Shown in pieces: positions 11,072 to 21,577 of a stretch of DNA of 64,000 nt; position 1 is the first letter of the stretch; each line of letters begins with the position of its first letter. The notes beneath the pieces are model-generated. The model had not been told where the DNA came from, made no database searches, and saw nothing but the letters and a program-made list of their open reading frames with translations. Made by a program: the position numbers and the translations under genes. Location of the stretch: the NCBI GenBank assembly GCA_037176845.1, contig JAYKXP010000004.1, positions 682,001 to 746,000 of the forward strand. Direction: 5' to 3'. This stretch comes from Paramarasmius palmivorus (Eukaryota > Basidiomycota > Agaricomycetes > Agaricales > Marasmiaceae).

Positions 11072-12115
11072 ATGCCTCAAGCCATCATCTCCCCATCTGT
11101 TCTTGCAAGTGACTTTGGGCAACTAACCGCTGAATGTAAGCGTATGATCAAGGATGGCGCAGACTGGCTTCATATGGGTGCGAAATATGCTCTATGACAT
11201 TTCTCACTAGCTGATAGTGCTGTCGTAGATGTTATGGATGGGTACTTCTAGAAATTTACCGAAACTTACCATCGCTGACGCGTTGTCCTCGACAGTCACT
11301 TCGTGCCCAACATTACCATGGGTAAGGGACTACGTACTCTAGCAAATAACCATCCTCAGCAACCTGAAATCAGGTGCACCCATACTCTCATGTGTCTACA
11401 AAGGAGTACCGGGAATATTCATGGATTGCCATATGATGGTTGCCCAGCCAGAGAAGGTAGGCCATGTAGTGGTATCACCTATGGCGAAGGTGTTTGAAGA
11501 CCGTTGTTAGTGGGTCAATGATATCGCAGACGCAGGAGGTGCACTATATTGCTTCCACATCGAAGCCACATGTACGTTCCTAGTGTCTTGTTGCAGCACT
11601 TTCATTTGACGACTCCCTAGCGGACCCCATCTCCCTCATCAAGTCTATTCACGACCGCGGCATGAAAGCAGGAGTCGCCATCTCTCCAGATACCCCATCG
11701 ACCGCCATCACGGATGAAATTGGACAGGCGGCAGACATGCTTCTTGTCATGACAGTCTATCCAGGCAAGTATTTGTACCCAGCCCACATCCCGACATTCC
11801 CACGAATCATTTTTTCCAGGGCGTGGTGGTCAGAAATTCATCGAACGCTGCGTACCAAAAGTAGCGGAACTCAGAGCACGATTCCCTGAAAAGGACATCG
11901 AGGTTGATGGTGGAGTTGGTCCTAGCACCATTGGTGTCTGTGCTGATGCTGGTATGTGTATTCTAATCGACTATCAAGTGTATTTTACGACTGTCACTGT
12001 AGGTAGCAATGTCATTGTTGCTGGTACGGCCATCTTTGGCGCTGCTGACGCCGCTGGCGTCATTCAAACGTTGAAGGACACCGTCAACACTGCGCAGGCC
12101 AAGCTACGGTCGTGA
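11072..12115 (+). CDS. RPE1: ribulose-phosphate 3-epimerase
   Basis: Eight exons (11072-11177, 11229-11241, 11296-11321, 11374-11456, 11511-11571, 11621-11764, 11820-11951, 12003-12115) give 225 residues, the family length. Signatures in order: ISPSVLASDFGQL, the metal/active-site segment LHMDVMDGHFVPNITMG, FMDCHMMV, MTVYPGRGGQKFI, EVDGGVGPST and SNVIVAGTAIFGA. The enzyme interconverts ribulose 5-phosphate and xylulose 5-phosphate in the non-oxidative pentose phosphate pathway as a metal-dependent TIM barrel. Exon 2 is only 13 bases. Intron 6 (11765-11819) begins GCAAGT, a GC...AG intron, and only this splice gives PGRGGQ in frame. Confidence 0.95.
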
Positions 12116-12213
12116 GGTAATATCCCATTAGATGCGTCATGGACATTATACGAGTAAGAAGTGTATATGTAAATGTGTCCACAAACAATTAGACCTCCAC
12201 GCAATACCATGGT

Positions 12214-14448
12214 CTACCACTTGATCCATTCTCCATACATGTTGGGGATTTCGCCGCGAATGTACGACTCAAAGGTCCGTTTCATGACCGCTGACCAGTC
12301 AAGATCTCTGCGGTCCACATATTCGCTATGAGTTATGTTTTCCGCCATCTTCTGACTGTCGGCGAAGCGGTCGCCTAGATCGGGCCAATTTCGCGACGGG
12401 TCGAATGGTTTCCACCTAGAGAAACTTAGGAGAGTCACCAGATGGAGATACGAGGATGTCTTACCAGTAGTTGTGATAGTGATAAGAATAGGCTCCTTTG
12501 AAAAAGCCATCAAAACCGAGCGCTTGTGGTGAAGCACTCTCTGTGATAGGTGTCTCGAAGAAATATTCAAAACTGGTCACAGCTAGTTAGCCCAGGGCCC
12601 GCAATTCTGCACAGATGACCTACTCTGAGATATATGGTTGAGGAGGACGACGTCGTTGATATCCGTCTACGTTCAGCCACGCAGAGTCGAATAGTGCGTC
12701 CGGTACCTTGTAAAGCAGCTCCTCCGAATGTGCATCCACGAGGTATCGATGAACGGTTATGGGATGAAAGTCCAAACCATGCTTCAATGCTGTCTTGAAT
12801 ATGAATGTTCCCAAGGCAGATCCCTTGTTCATGTGGAGCACAGCAGTATTGTATCTGGACAGGGCAGACCACTTGTAGGCAAAAGCACCTTTCCAACCCC
12901 ATAACTCTTCCCAATCCCGGAGGAAAATCGTGTCCGCGTCAAGGTAGATGCCTCCAAAGCGATGGCATAAAATGAATCGGACCATATCAGAAAGCACCAC
13001 CGAGATTTTCTCGTATGTGTCTACGTCGTCTGCCCCAGTATGGGCCTGCTTCTTCGGGGTTATTCTCTTTCCATTGGATTCGAACACCGAGTCCAAAGCT
13101 CTCCACTCGTCTCTAATTTCGTCGATACTGTCCAATTGCTCCGTCGTGTTCCAGAGTTTGAAGTGGATTACGTCCTTGAATCTTTCATGTAGGAATGGTG
13201 AAAGCCAAGGACTCGATTTAATAGATTCATTGAGATCATGAGCGGCCCTGGGGTTTGGAATAGAACCTGCCCGACCGGGATTGATCCAAAGCCAGAATTG
13301 CGGTCGACATGCCGCTTTATCAGCAGGGTAGTCTCTTATGTGTAGACCGGTATTTTGCGTGTATAAAAATGATACGATAGCCATGTATGGCTTGTCGGTG
13401 AAGGGTCCAGTCCAGAACATATGAAATATTCGAGGATAATCGGGGTCACAGGGAGATGAAAGGTCTGAGAAGGTGTGGTAACGCATTGGTGGAGGTAGAG
13501 AAATCGGGGGAACCTCCCAATCGCCACTTCTAGAGTTCAAAAGTGTGCCATTCAGAGACTCTGGGACCACTCCCGAGGTGTCGCTACGCCGTGTTTGTGG
13601 ATTTAAGCGGTCGGATTCAATGAAGATGTATTTCCAGTCGTCCATTTCGTTGTCGCGTCGTAAATGCCGGCCATTGTCCAATCCTGCACTCACACGGAGT
13701 ACCTCTAGGCAGTCACGAACGTACTTGCACAAAAAGATCGGAAAGAGCATGCCAAAAAAAAGAGTAAATACTTACCTTTCCCCGAGCGAATTCGCAATGT
13801 TCCATTAAAACATCCAAGTCTGCGATGCTTCCTGGAACCGGGCGAGGCGGATATGCCACGTCGTGCACTTGACTTCGCAGATCCAAGTAGATTCTCTTCG
13901 AACCCGTACCGGCAGTGGTAGTGTATACGTTGTCTTTGGTGTCAGGTGAACGAGAACCATCTCGTCGTGGCGGTAAGGCAGGGTTATTCATTTCCTTCCA
14001 TAATCCTATCTGCGGAGAGACTTGCGAACCAAGGCCTCAGCAAACATAGAAGGTTTTAGATAACCTAGGATAACTCACTCTCACGCCGAGAAGGATAATG
14101 TCCACTAGCAATCTCCCACACCCATATCCGTTGTAGGTCCTCCCGTTCGTATACGAGTGTCGGTAGTTTGACGAAGGGTATGTGAGGCTGCCATGATTTC
14201 CCCGACGTTGTGAACCCTCTCAACAAGCTCAGCGTCGTGAAAAGGAAGAGAGTGGCAGCGAAAAAGAGTAGTAAATTCCCCTTCTTGCGACCAAAACGCG
14301 ACACAATGATGTGATAAAGCGGTCGAGGATTGAGGATGAGTATCGGGAGTCTACGTCGTATACATGGCAGGGGTAAAGGCATCCAAACTGTGAGAATCCA
14401 AGAGGAACGGGATTGTTGAAGGAATTTTTCGCGAATGGACGATGACAT
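12214..14448 (-). CDS. Golgi-type glycosyltransferase with DXD motif (GT32-like)
   Basis: The N-terminus (start MSSSIREKFLQQS) is followed about 50 residues later by a hydrophobic span LLLFFAATLFLFTTLSLL, giving a type II membrane topology. The lumenal part contains RIFHMFWTGPFTDKPYMAI and the nucleotide-sugar site FGGIYLDADTIFLRDWEEL, the DXD pattern of the OCH1/Gly_transf_sug (GT32) group. About five introns are needed; the C-terminus after ISE continues through FEYFFETPITES to EIPNMYGEWIKW. The protein probably transfers a sugar to glycoproteins or glycolipids in the Golgi; donor and acceptor are not determinable. A TTG in frame at 14460 is not needed because an ATG lies at 14448. It converges with RPE1, with only 98 bases between stops. 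Confidence 0.82.
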
Positions 14449-14722
14449 TAGTCCCTCCAACTGGGACGATTAGTAGCCGGTGAGCACTGAGTGCCCCTGC
14501 TTGTGGTAGAAGGAGCGGGAGAAGGAAGCAAGGACAGGCGAAGTGGGGTGATTTCATCAAGGGTTCACTACCCAAGTTTCAGAACGAAAGCAACGCGCGT
14601 ATGAATTGAATCGATGGCTACCAAAGCAAAATTCTATCTAGAAGACTAACGTATACAGTGTACAAAATAGAGCATTATTTTTTTCCCTTTCGTTTGGTTC
14701 CCCAATCTCGCTGTCTACCTCT

Positions 14723-16983
14723 TTAAGGGCCGGACAATTGTTGGATCTCGAGGTCGGCGGCCTCAGTGGGAACTGTCAAGATGCGGAGGGTGTTGGTGTG
14801 TCCCAGACCGCCCTTCCATCCTTGAACGGCAATAATGGTGGAACCAGGTGTGATAATATTCAAGGCGAGAGCGCTGCGCAGACCAAAGCGGATCCTGTTG
14901 TCGACCTATACGCAAGAGTGTCAGCAAACCAGCCGACAATTGCCCTGTAGAGACTTACATCCTTCTGCCACAGGTGGTCAGGAATGCCTCGGGGTTCGGG
15001 GTACCAGAATGGGTAGCAACCACGGTGGAGGTGGATTTGACGAGCGGTCTGCTCGTTGCGGGTGACTAGAACAAGGATGAGTTCATTGGGAAGCTGTGAA
15101 GTTGTATTTATTACTGACCGGTAAGGATCGGGACTTTTGGACGGTACTTGGAGACCAAACGAGCAGTGTTACCACTGGTAGAGAGAACGATGATAGCACT
15201 GGCGTCCTGTTCAGAGGCTGCAGCAACAGCGGCAATTGCGACAGTCTCCGCGGTCTCCGTGGGACGAGGCTGAATAGCACGGAGTTCATCGTACAGAGGT
15301 GGGTAGCAAATAGCGTATTCAGCAAGAAGACAAGTCTCTGCCATCATGAGGACTGAAAGAACGATGCTTGAATCATTGCATATGATTCAATAGTGGGTAA
15401 CATACCGGATTGGATAGGATAAGATCCTTTGGCGGTCTCTCCGGATAACATGACGCAGTCAGCGCCGTCGAGAACGGCGTTTGCAACATCGCTGACTTCA
15501 GCACGAGTAGGCCTAGGGTTGTAGGTCATAGACTACGGAAGCTTTCAGCAGCAAATTACAACCCGAGTGATGATGAACACTCACCTCAAGCATCTGTGTT
15601 GCGACAATGACGGGCTTTCCGACAATGTTACACTTGGCAATCATCATCTTCTGAGCAAGGAAGACCTGGCTAGCAGGAATTTCGATACCAAGATCACCGC
15701 GAGCAACCATGACACCATCACACTCCTTGAGGATTTCGTCAAAGTTGGCAACACCCTGTTCATTCTCAATCTTGACGATGATCTTGATGTTAGCACCATC
15801 GGGACCGAGCACGGTACGGATGTCTTTGACATCCTGTCCACGACGGATGAACGAAGCGAAGACCATGTCAACACCGTTCTTGACACCAAATTCTAGATCT
15901 TTCTTGTCCTTCTCGGAGAGGGCAGGAAGATCGACATCGGTCTTGGGAAGGTTGACACCCTTGCGGGAAGAGAGAGTACCGTTGTTCAAAGTACGAACAC
16001 GGACGTTGGGTCCATCAATGGAAAGGACCAAGAGAGACAAGATACCTAAGTATCCATGAATCAGTGAGACTGTACCCCACTCAACCCATGACCCCAGAAC
16101 TCACCGTCATCAACATAGATCAATTTGCCTGGGGCAGTAACCTTGGGCAGATTTTGCTGTGCGAAGCTCCAATCATTCTCCGCAAGATGACGGGTAAGAA
16201 AGACAACTCACGTAGTCCAACCAGAGAATCTTGTCATCGCAGATTTCGGAATACTTGGGGTCGGTTGTGATGGTGAATTCATGGCCAGCAGAGACGGCAA
16301 TCTGAGAACAGAAAGTAGCGTCAAAAACGATGAACGGTTCTTTGAATGTCAAAAAGCTCACGTCGATACCATCTCTCATCAATCCGGTACGAATTTCAGG
16401 TCCTTTCTATCTCGGCACCAGTTAGTCAACGAGTCGAGTCATGGGCAAGGGCGCAACTAACGGTATCCAGAGCAATCGCGACGGGCCTTCCCTCAGGATC
16501 AGCTGGAAGCAAAAAAGGTTTAAAATTGATCGATTAGACTGGAAGGTTTCCAACACACCCGCAACCATTTTTCTGGTGTTGTCGATGACACTCTGGTGGT
16601 ACTCGTATGAACCATGGGAGAAGTTCATGCGGACTGAGAGTAAAAAAGAAGTTAACAAAGGGGAGATAGCGTTAACAGGCAAGGCAACGTACCGACATTG
16701 ACACCAGCACGTCGCAGTTCAGAAAGCTTCTCGACACTGTTCACCTTGGGACCTGACCAAACAAATTTATGGCCCACTTCAACTCAAAGAATGCTTGATA
16801 GCATACCAATGGTAGCAATGATAGAGGTCTATAGGGTGTATGTCAGGCAACAGCCAGCGACCGCCGATGAAAGAGACAGACCTTGCGGTGGAACTTTGTG
16901 TTTTCATTGGGGACGGGAGCATTGACAGTGCTCAAAGCGGAGGACCATTCGAGTTGAGAGCGGATACCGTCTGTAGGGAACAT
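14723..16983 (-). CDS. PYK1: pyruvate kinase
   Basis: The last exon ends [20 protein letters not shown] and then LEIQQLSGP with stop at 14723-14725. Upstream exons carry pyruvate kinase signatures: [14 protein letters not shown] (substrate-binding Arg, Asn-Phe-Ser-His), [15 protein letters not shown] (active-site Lys), [11 protein letters not shown] (metal-binding Glu/Asp), and [12 protein letters not shown]. The start [20 protein letters not shown] at 16983 fits fungal enzymes. It makes pyruvate and ATP from phosphoenolpyruvate and ADP in the last step of glycolysis, in the cytosol, needing K+ and Mg2+. There are many short introns, especially in the 5' half. The 384-base upstream gap up to the CSL gene stop should hold its promoter. 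Confidence 0.95.
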
Positions 16984-17367
16984 GATGGCAAGAGGAAAGG
17001 TGTAGAAAAATTGAGAAATGGACTTATAAGGGTTCGGAGGTAGAGAGGCGTAAAAAACGGGCCAAGATATTCTATCTATCGATACCAATCAACGTTCGTT
17101 GGGGACGCGTCCCAAAATCCGCGATTTTGCCTAAAAGTCTTACGTACATCTTGCGCCTATCTCTACGGCCGCATATCTCAATTTTCCTAAAGCAAAATTG
17201 CTACACCGAGCCGCCTACTGTATACAAAGCAGTCATTAGATTGGCACAGCACGTCGACAACACAGAAAATAATAGTTATATACACGGTATCGGGCCCTGA
17301 CAAAGAGAAAGAGACGAGAAGGGGTAACAATATTAAGATAAAGTTTGCCAAGTATACGCTGTCTCCA
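16984..17367. other. pyruvate kinase upstream region
   Basis: The gap between the pyruvate kinase start and the stop of the CSL gene, both on the minus strand. It should contain the pyruvate kinase promoter and the CSL 3' UTR. No open frame or repeat stands out. Confidence 0.5.
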
Positions 17368-19664
17368 TTACATTACCCTTAGTGTCCAACTTGAAAGTGG
17401 TGGTAGACCGTCTGGTGGCATCGGAGGCAGCCAGCCAGGTTCAATATTACCAGGGCCTTGGCCATTCATATCCATTTGATGAAAAACATTCTCGCATGCT
17501 ATCGTGCGACCGGAATGATATCCAACGCCATCCGAGGCCCTGATGAACAGCAACGGCAAGCTACGCCCACTAATAGAAGGCGGTGGACCAGATCCGTTTC
17601 TGCTACCCGGATTAGATTCATCCGCAGGCGAGTGGTTCTCAGAACGGTCTGCCGGAGGTGGAGCGGGAAGAGCATCGTCTTCGAGTGCCTTGATGACATC
17701 GGCGAGGGGTGGCATGTCTACGATGACGATAGTATGCACTGGCCCAGAAGTCATCCATCGTGGAGTTTGTTGTGGAGAGGTAGGTGAACCCGGCGATTCA
17801 GGAGAACCTTCTGGGGCCATAGGCATCCCAGGTATTGCGCCTGCTGATTGAACAAAGGGCGAAATACTGGTCAGAGGACCAGGTGGTGAAGCGCCAAACA
17901 CTCGGTGCGGCAACGGGCCCAGGTTTCCAAGGTAGACGTCGAGAGGTAACTGTTGCCTTGTTTTGGGGTCCTCATAAAAGAAGTTGGACACCGTCAGCTC
18001 GATAGTGTTCGTATTCTGACGGTAGACGGGTGCGGTAAAGAGCGTCGGGAACGGAGTAATTGGCTGCTCGGGTATGCTGTTATTCTTGCCAGAAGAGTCG
18101 AAGAACGTGTATTGGAATTTTGCTAAAAAAAAAAAAGGAGTTAGGCCCAAAATTTCATGACATGCAATGGCTACGCACAGATGCCAACAATTGTCCAGCA
18201 CAGGTAATCGTCGACCTCGTCCAATAGCATATGTACACCGTCCTTTACCTCGTCCCTCACCCGAGGCGACTGGAAGAGTAGAGGGTGGGTGCCTGCTTGG
18301 GTCGACATGCCGGGGGCGGGAGGTGCAATGACACCAGTGCTACCTGGTATGGGCCCAGCAGCTGAAAGGTAGTGTCGAGAGCCATCAGGATTGACGCGCT
18401 GAAGCGCAATCTTCTGCATCTGGCTCACAGGACCACCATCTTCAGCAGAGACTCTACCCTTATCGACTTTTCTGATGATCAAAGGGGAGGTCGCTATGCC
18501 CGACTGGGTGTCCGAAAGAACAATTTCACATCCGTAAGTCACTGGTTGAGGTCCTGTAAGAATAGTGTGAGAGTTCAGAACGCGAAAAATTCTCATCACA
18601 TGACGACGTACCGATGTTTGGCACCTCCACAGGACGACGAACAACGTTGACATTGAACGCGGACCAAGCAACATTACTGGCACACAATTGACCTTGATCA
18701 ATAGTCATGTATTTTGTCCGTACAGTCTGAGAATTGATGCGATTAAATAGAGATACGGGGCCGCCTGCCAATATGCACGACGAAATATTTCGCGTTTTGG
18801 CTGTCTTTTTGGATGGCTTGGATATGATGGTGACTGGGGCGGAATCAAAAGATGCCCAGACGCGACCTAGAGGCCCTTCGGGGTCTGCGTTATGCTGAGC
18901 GGCAGTGGGCTCGGCGATATCGAGGGTCAGTTGAAAACTCTTGGCCTTCGCTGTACCAGTAACGTGAAGGAACTTGAAGCTAGCTGTCATGGTGTTGTCC
19001 AGGGCGGCTTTTTGTTCAAATGAACGTTCACCGCTCTCTGAGACAACAGCCATTGAAAGCTGCTGGTTCCGCATGTGCCAAACGGGGCCTTCAATGTGCA
19101 CGACTGGAGGTGGACATAGGAAGCGCTTCTCGCTGCCGTATGACTTTTGGGCGACTGCAGCATGGAGGCAGATAACAGTGGTCATGGGAACAACGCGAGA
19201 AGGATCATGGGAGACATGGTCGCGTACAACACGGCGTACTTTGCTCTGTGCATCCTCCTCATTGTCTGTTCCGTCGTGCTTGCGTTTAGAAGACTACAAA
19301 ATAGGTGAGACAGAGATAAAGATAACTGTGCGTTGCAACGCACACTTGGGCCAGCTCCTGAGCCGTTCTCGGGCTGGGATGACGCTGATGATTCATCCCA
19401 GCTAGCAGGTTGGCCATTGGTGTGGGGTTCCTTGGTGGACGAAGCTAGTATTGATTGCAGAGACGTTGCTGGGGTAGGTGTAGCCGGGCTTGACGATGAA
19501 GACGGATTCCCATTGTTTGGAACCTAAGAAAAGATTGTCGGCAACGAATAGAGAAAGAAATTTGGACAGAAAATAGCTACATAGATTGCACCTGGGGACT
19601 GGGGGCGAGATGAAGAGGAAGAAGGGTTCACCATGTTGAGTACATGGAAGAGACTGTCGCTCAT
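17368..19664 (-). CDS. CSL (CBF1/RBP-J/Su(H)/LAG-1) family transcription factor
   Basis: The N-terminus (MSDSLFHVLNMVNPSSSSSR) is a Ser/Pro-rich, probably disordered segment. It is followed by the DNA-binding beta-trefoil/Rel-like core: VICLHAAVAQKSYGSEKRFL, CPPPVVHIEGPVW, then ISKPSKKTAKTRNISSCILA with GGPVSLFNRINSQTVRTKYM. These match the RBP-J residues that contact GTGRGAA sites. After RVNPDG, the C-terminal IPT-like domain starts (YTFFDSSGK, FFYEDPKT) but is interrupted by a long Pro/Ser-rich stretch encoded around 17600-17900 before it resumes with LPLLFIRASDGVGYHSGR. Fungal CSL proteins, such as fission yeast Cbf11/Cbf12, act without Notch and influence adhesion, cell cycle and lipid metabolism. 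The first splice was chosen to keep the frame (exon ends ...SPGAIY). Confidence 0.88.
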
Positions 19665-20015
19665 GAGACGGCGATCTGATCTCTATTGGTATGATATGTT
19701 TGTGAGAAAGTATTCAAAGTTCTAGCGAGAACCCAGAGAAGGAGAGCCGCGACGTTAGTGGTCAAACGTTCCAGCGATCAACTGCGTGAGAGTGGGCGTG
19801 AGAGAGTGGGCGTGAGAGAGAGAAAGAAAATGGCAAGCTGAGCACACCTCTCATGTTTATGGTTGGTTGTGTGAGAATTTATTTCCAAATTAGGATACAT
19901 GCCCTAAACTTTGCCATAACTTTGCCATAAACCCAACCATTAACCGAAATGTTCCAAAAAATATCTAGGCTACAACATTGCTACGACGCTACTCTAATAA
20001 TACACAAGACTATCT
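19665..20015. other. CSL gene upstream region with short tandem repeats
   Basis: The 351 bases upstream of the CSL gene hold a purine-rich tandem array at about 19786-19824 (unit close to GAGAGTGGGCGT) and an 11-base direct repeat ACTTTGCCATA at about 19909-19930. It probably includes the promoter of the CSL gene and the 3' UTR of the next minus-strand gene. Confidence 0.5.
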
Positions 20016-20698
20016 TCACGAACTCAAAAACAATTCTCCAAACGTTTTACCGTTATCTGCCGATTCAATCCCTTGAGCTTTCCGTCTCGCACAAAGCGAG
20101 AGATAAAGCGATTCATGGTCGACAGGTTGATCGTCGGAATAAGGGCTGAGCAGGTGCTGATACCGGTCTTCGTCATCAGCAGCAAAGAAGTTCTCTACCA
20201 AAACGGTGTTGGTCAAATGACATCTAGGTTCTATCCATGGGAACATCAAATGAACATACCTATTGAGAGTATACCCATTGTGTCTGCGTTTTTGATAGTT
20301 TCTCTCGTCATCTCATCACTAATCTGTCCATTCACGCCATTCCCAACATTCCCATGCTCCTCAATAGCCGATGTCCATCTGGAATGACTTCTTCCCGCGT
20401 TTGCATCTTCATCTTCTTCTCGTAGCCACCAGCTCGATTCGTCGCCGCTCTCGATCTCTCCAAAAGATGCCGGGAAAAATCCTGCTGCATTGAATGGATC
20501 CCTGCGTTCTACCCTCGGCGAGATAACCGGTCTGTGCAGCTCAGCTTTGGTCGCATGATAGTAAGATTTTGATTTGGGCTGGATGACCTGGTGAGAGGCT
20601 GAACGTGGAAGTTCAGGGCGAGGGTTGTCGCCATTGGTGAAAGAGCGCAATGCGGGTAGTGGCTGGGGTGCTGATTTTGAGCGAGGTAATGTAGACAT
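20016..20698 (-). CDS. hypothetical protein, 205 aa, two exons
   Basis: Exons 20698-20260 and 20194-20016 join through a GT...AG intron to give 205 residues starting MSTLPRSKSAPQPLPALRSF. The protein is polar and low in hydrophobic segments, with no signal peptide or membrane span. It contains RDPFNAAGFFPASFGE, then an acidic stretch ESGDESSWWLREEDEDA, and in exon 2 ENFFAADDEDRYQHLLSPYS, ending GKTFGELFLSS. I recognise no domain. Aromatic-acidic patches in a disordered context suggest a short-linear-motif or adaptor-type protein, but this is inference. Codon usage and intron form resemble the neighbours, so it is probably real. Confidence 0.65.
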
Positions 20699-21577
20699 GG
20701 TGGTGGTGGTTTAGAAGAGAGTTGTTCAGAAATTTTGGGGTAGACTATAAGATTTTTGGGGAAGGGTATGCGCGCTTGGCTTCGATCTGTAGACTTGCCT
20801 TTTATATCATGAATGCAGTGTGCACTCGCCGCACCCGACTGACCTGGACCCGCTGCTCCAGTCCCTTTCTGTCTTGAGCTGCTGACCTTGCTCCAGTATC
20901 CTCAATTTCATCATTCCAGACATTCTCGAGACATGTTCCATGGCCTTGATCAGTATACTACAGTCCTCGATACAGATCGAGGCCTATCCGCTCTCGACGA
21001 CACTGCATGTTCCAGTTCACACGGATTGCATGTGCATTGCTCTGAATAGTAGAAACAATATATCTGAAGCATGATCGCGAACAGTCCAGTCGATACTTCG
21101 GACGACGATAGAAGGAGAAGCATACGCACAAATATCCGCTGGCGCCGGCGTTCCCGGTAAATCTTGGGCTTAAATGGTCCAGGTACTCAAGTCATGAATT
21201 CGAAAGTGTCAGTCACATAACGATACCTCTTCCAAAAAGAGAGCGTAGGACACGATTATCGGAACGAGAACAAGCTGGATTCGACATTGCAATTCCAAAA
21301 ATAACACGACTGTTCTAAGTTATTGCAAAGAGTGCAAACATAGCAATAGATCTCTACGAGTCCGCGAGAACGAACAAAAACAAAATAGTGCAAATACTAA
21401 AAAAGCCAAACGATGCAGTATCGATGATAGTGGTACGATGCGAAGTCCGTGTGAGTTAAAACGAGTGACATACGATATTATAGGTGAAGTGATTGTACAG
21501 TCCTTTGCTCATGCTGGTTGTTGATATGCTCCCTGAAGAAGAAAAGAGACGTCCATCGTGATCATAAAACCAATCGT
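20699..21577. other. 879-base intergenic region
   Basis: A long gap between two minus-strand genes. It should include the promoter of the 205-aa protein and the 3' UTR of the DUF4203 gene. Stop codons are frequent in all frames and I found no tRNA-like B box, small split gene or transposon end. Confidence 0.5.

Noticed and set aside
12567..12914. Antisense and alternate-frame ORFs within the glycosyltransferase and other genes
   Set aside because: They overlap exons of well-supported genes in other frames and have no independent support.
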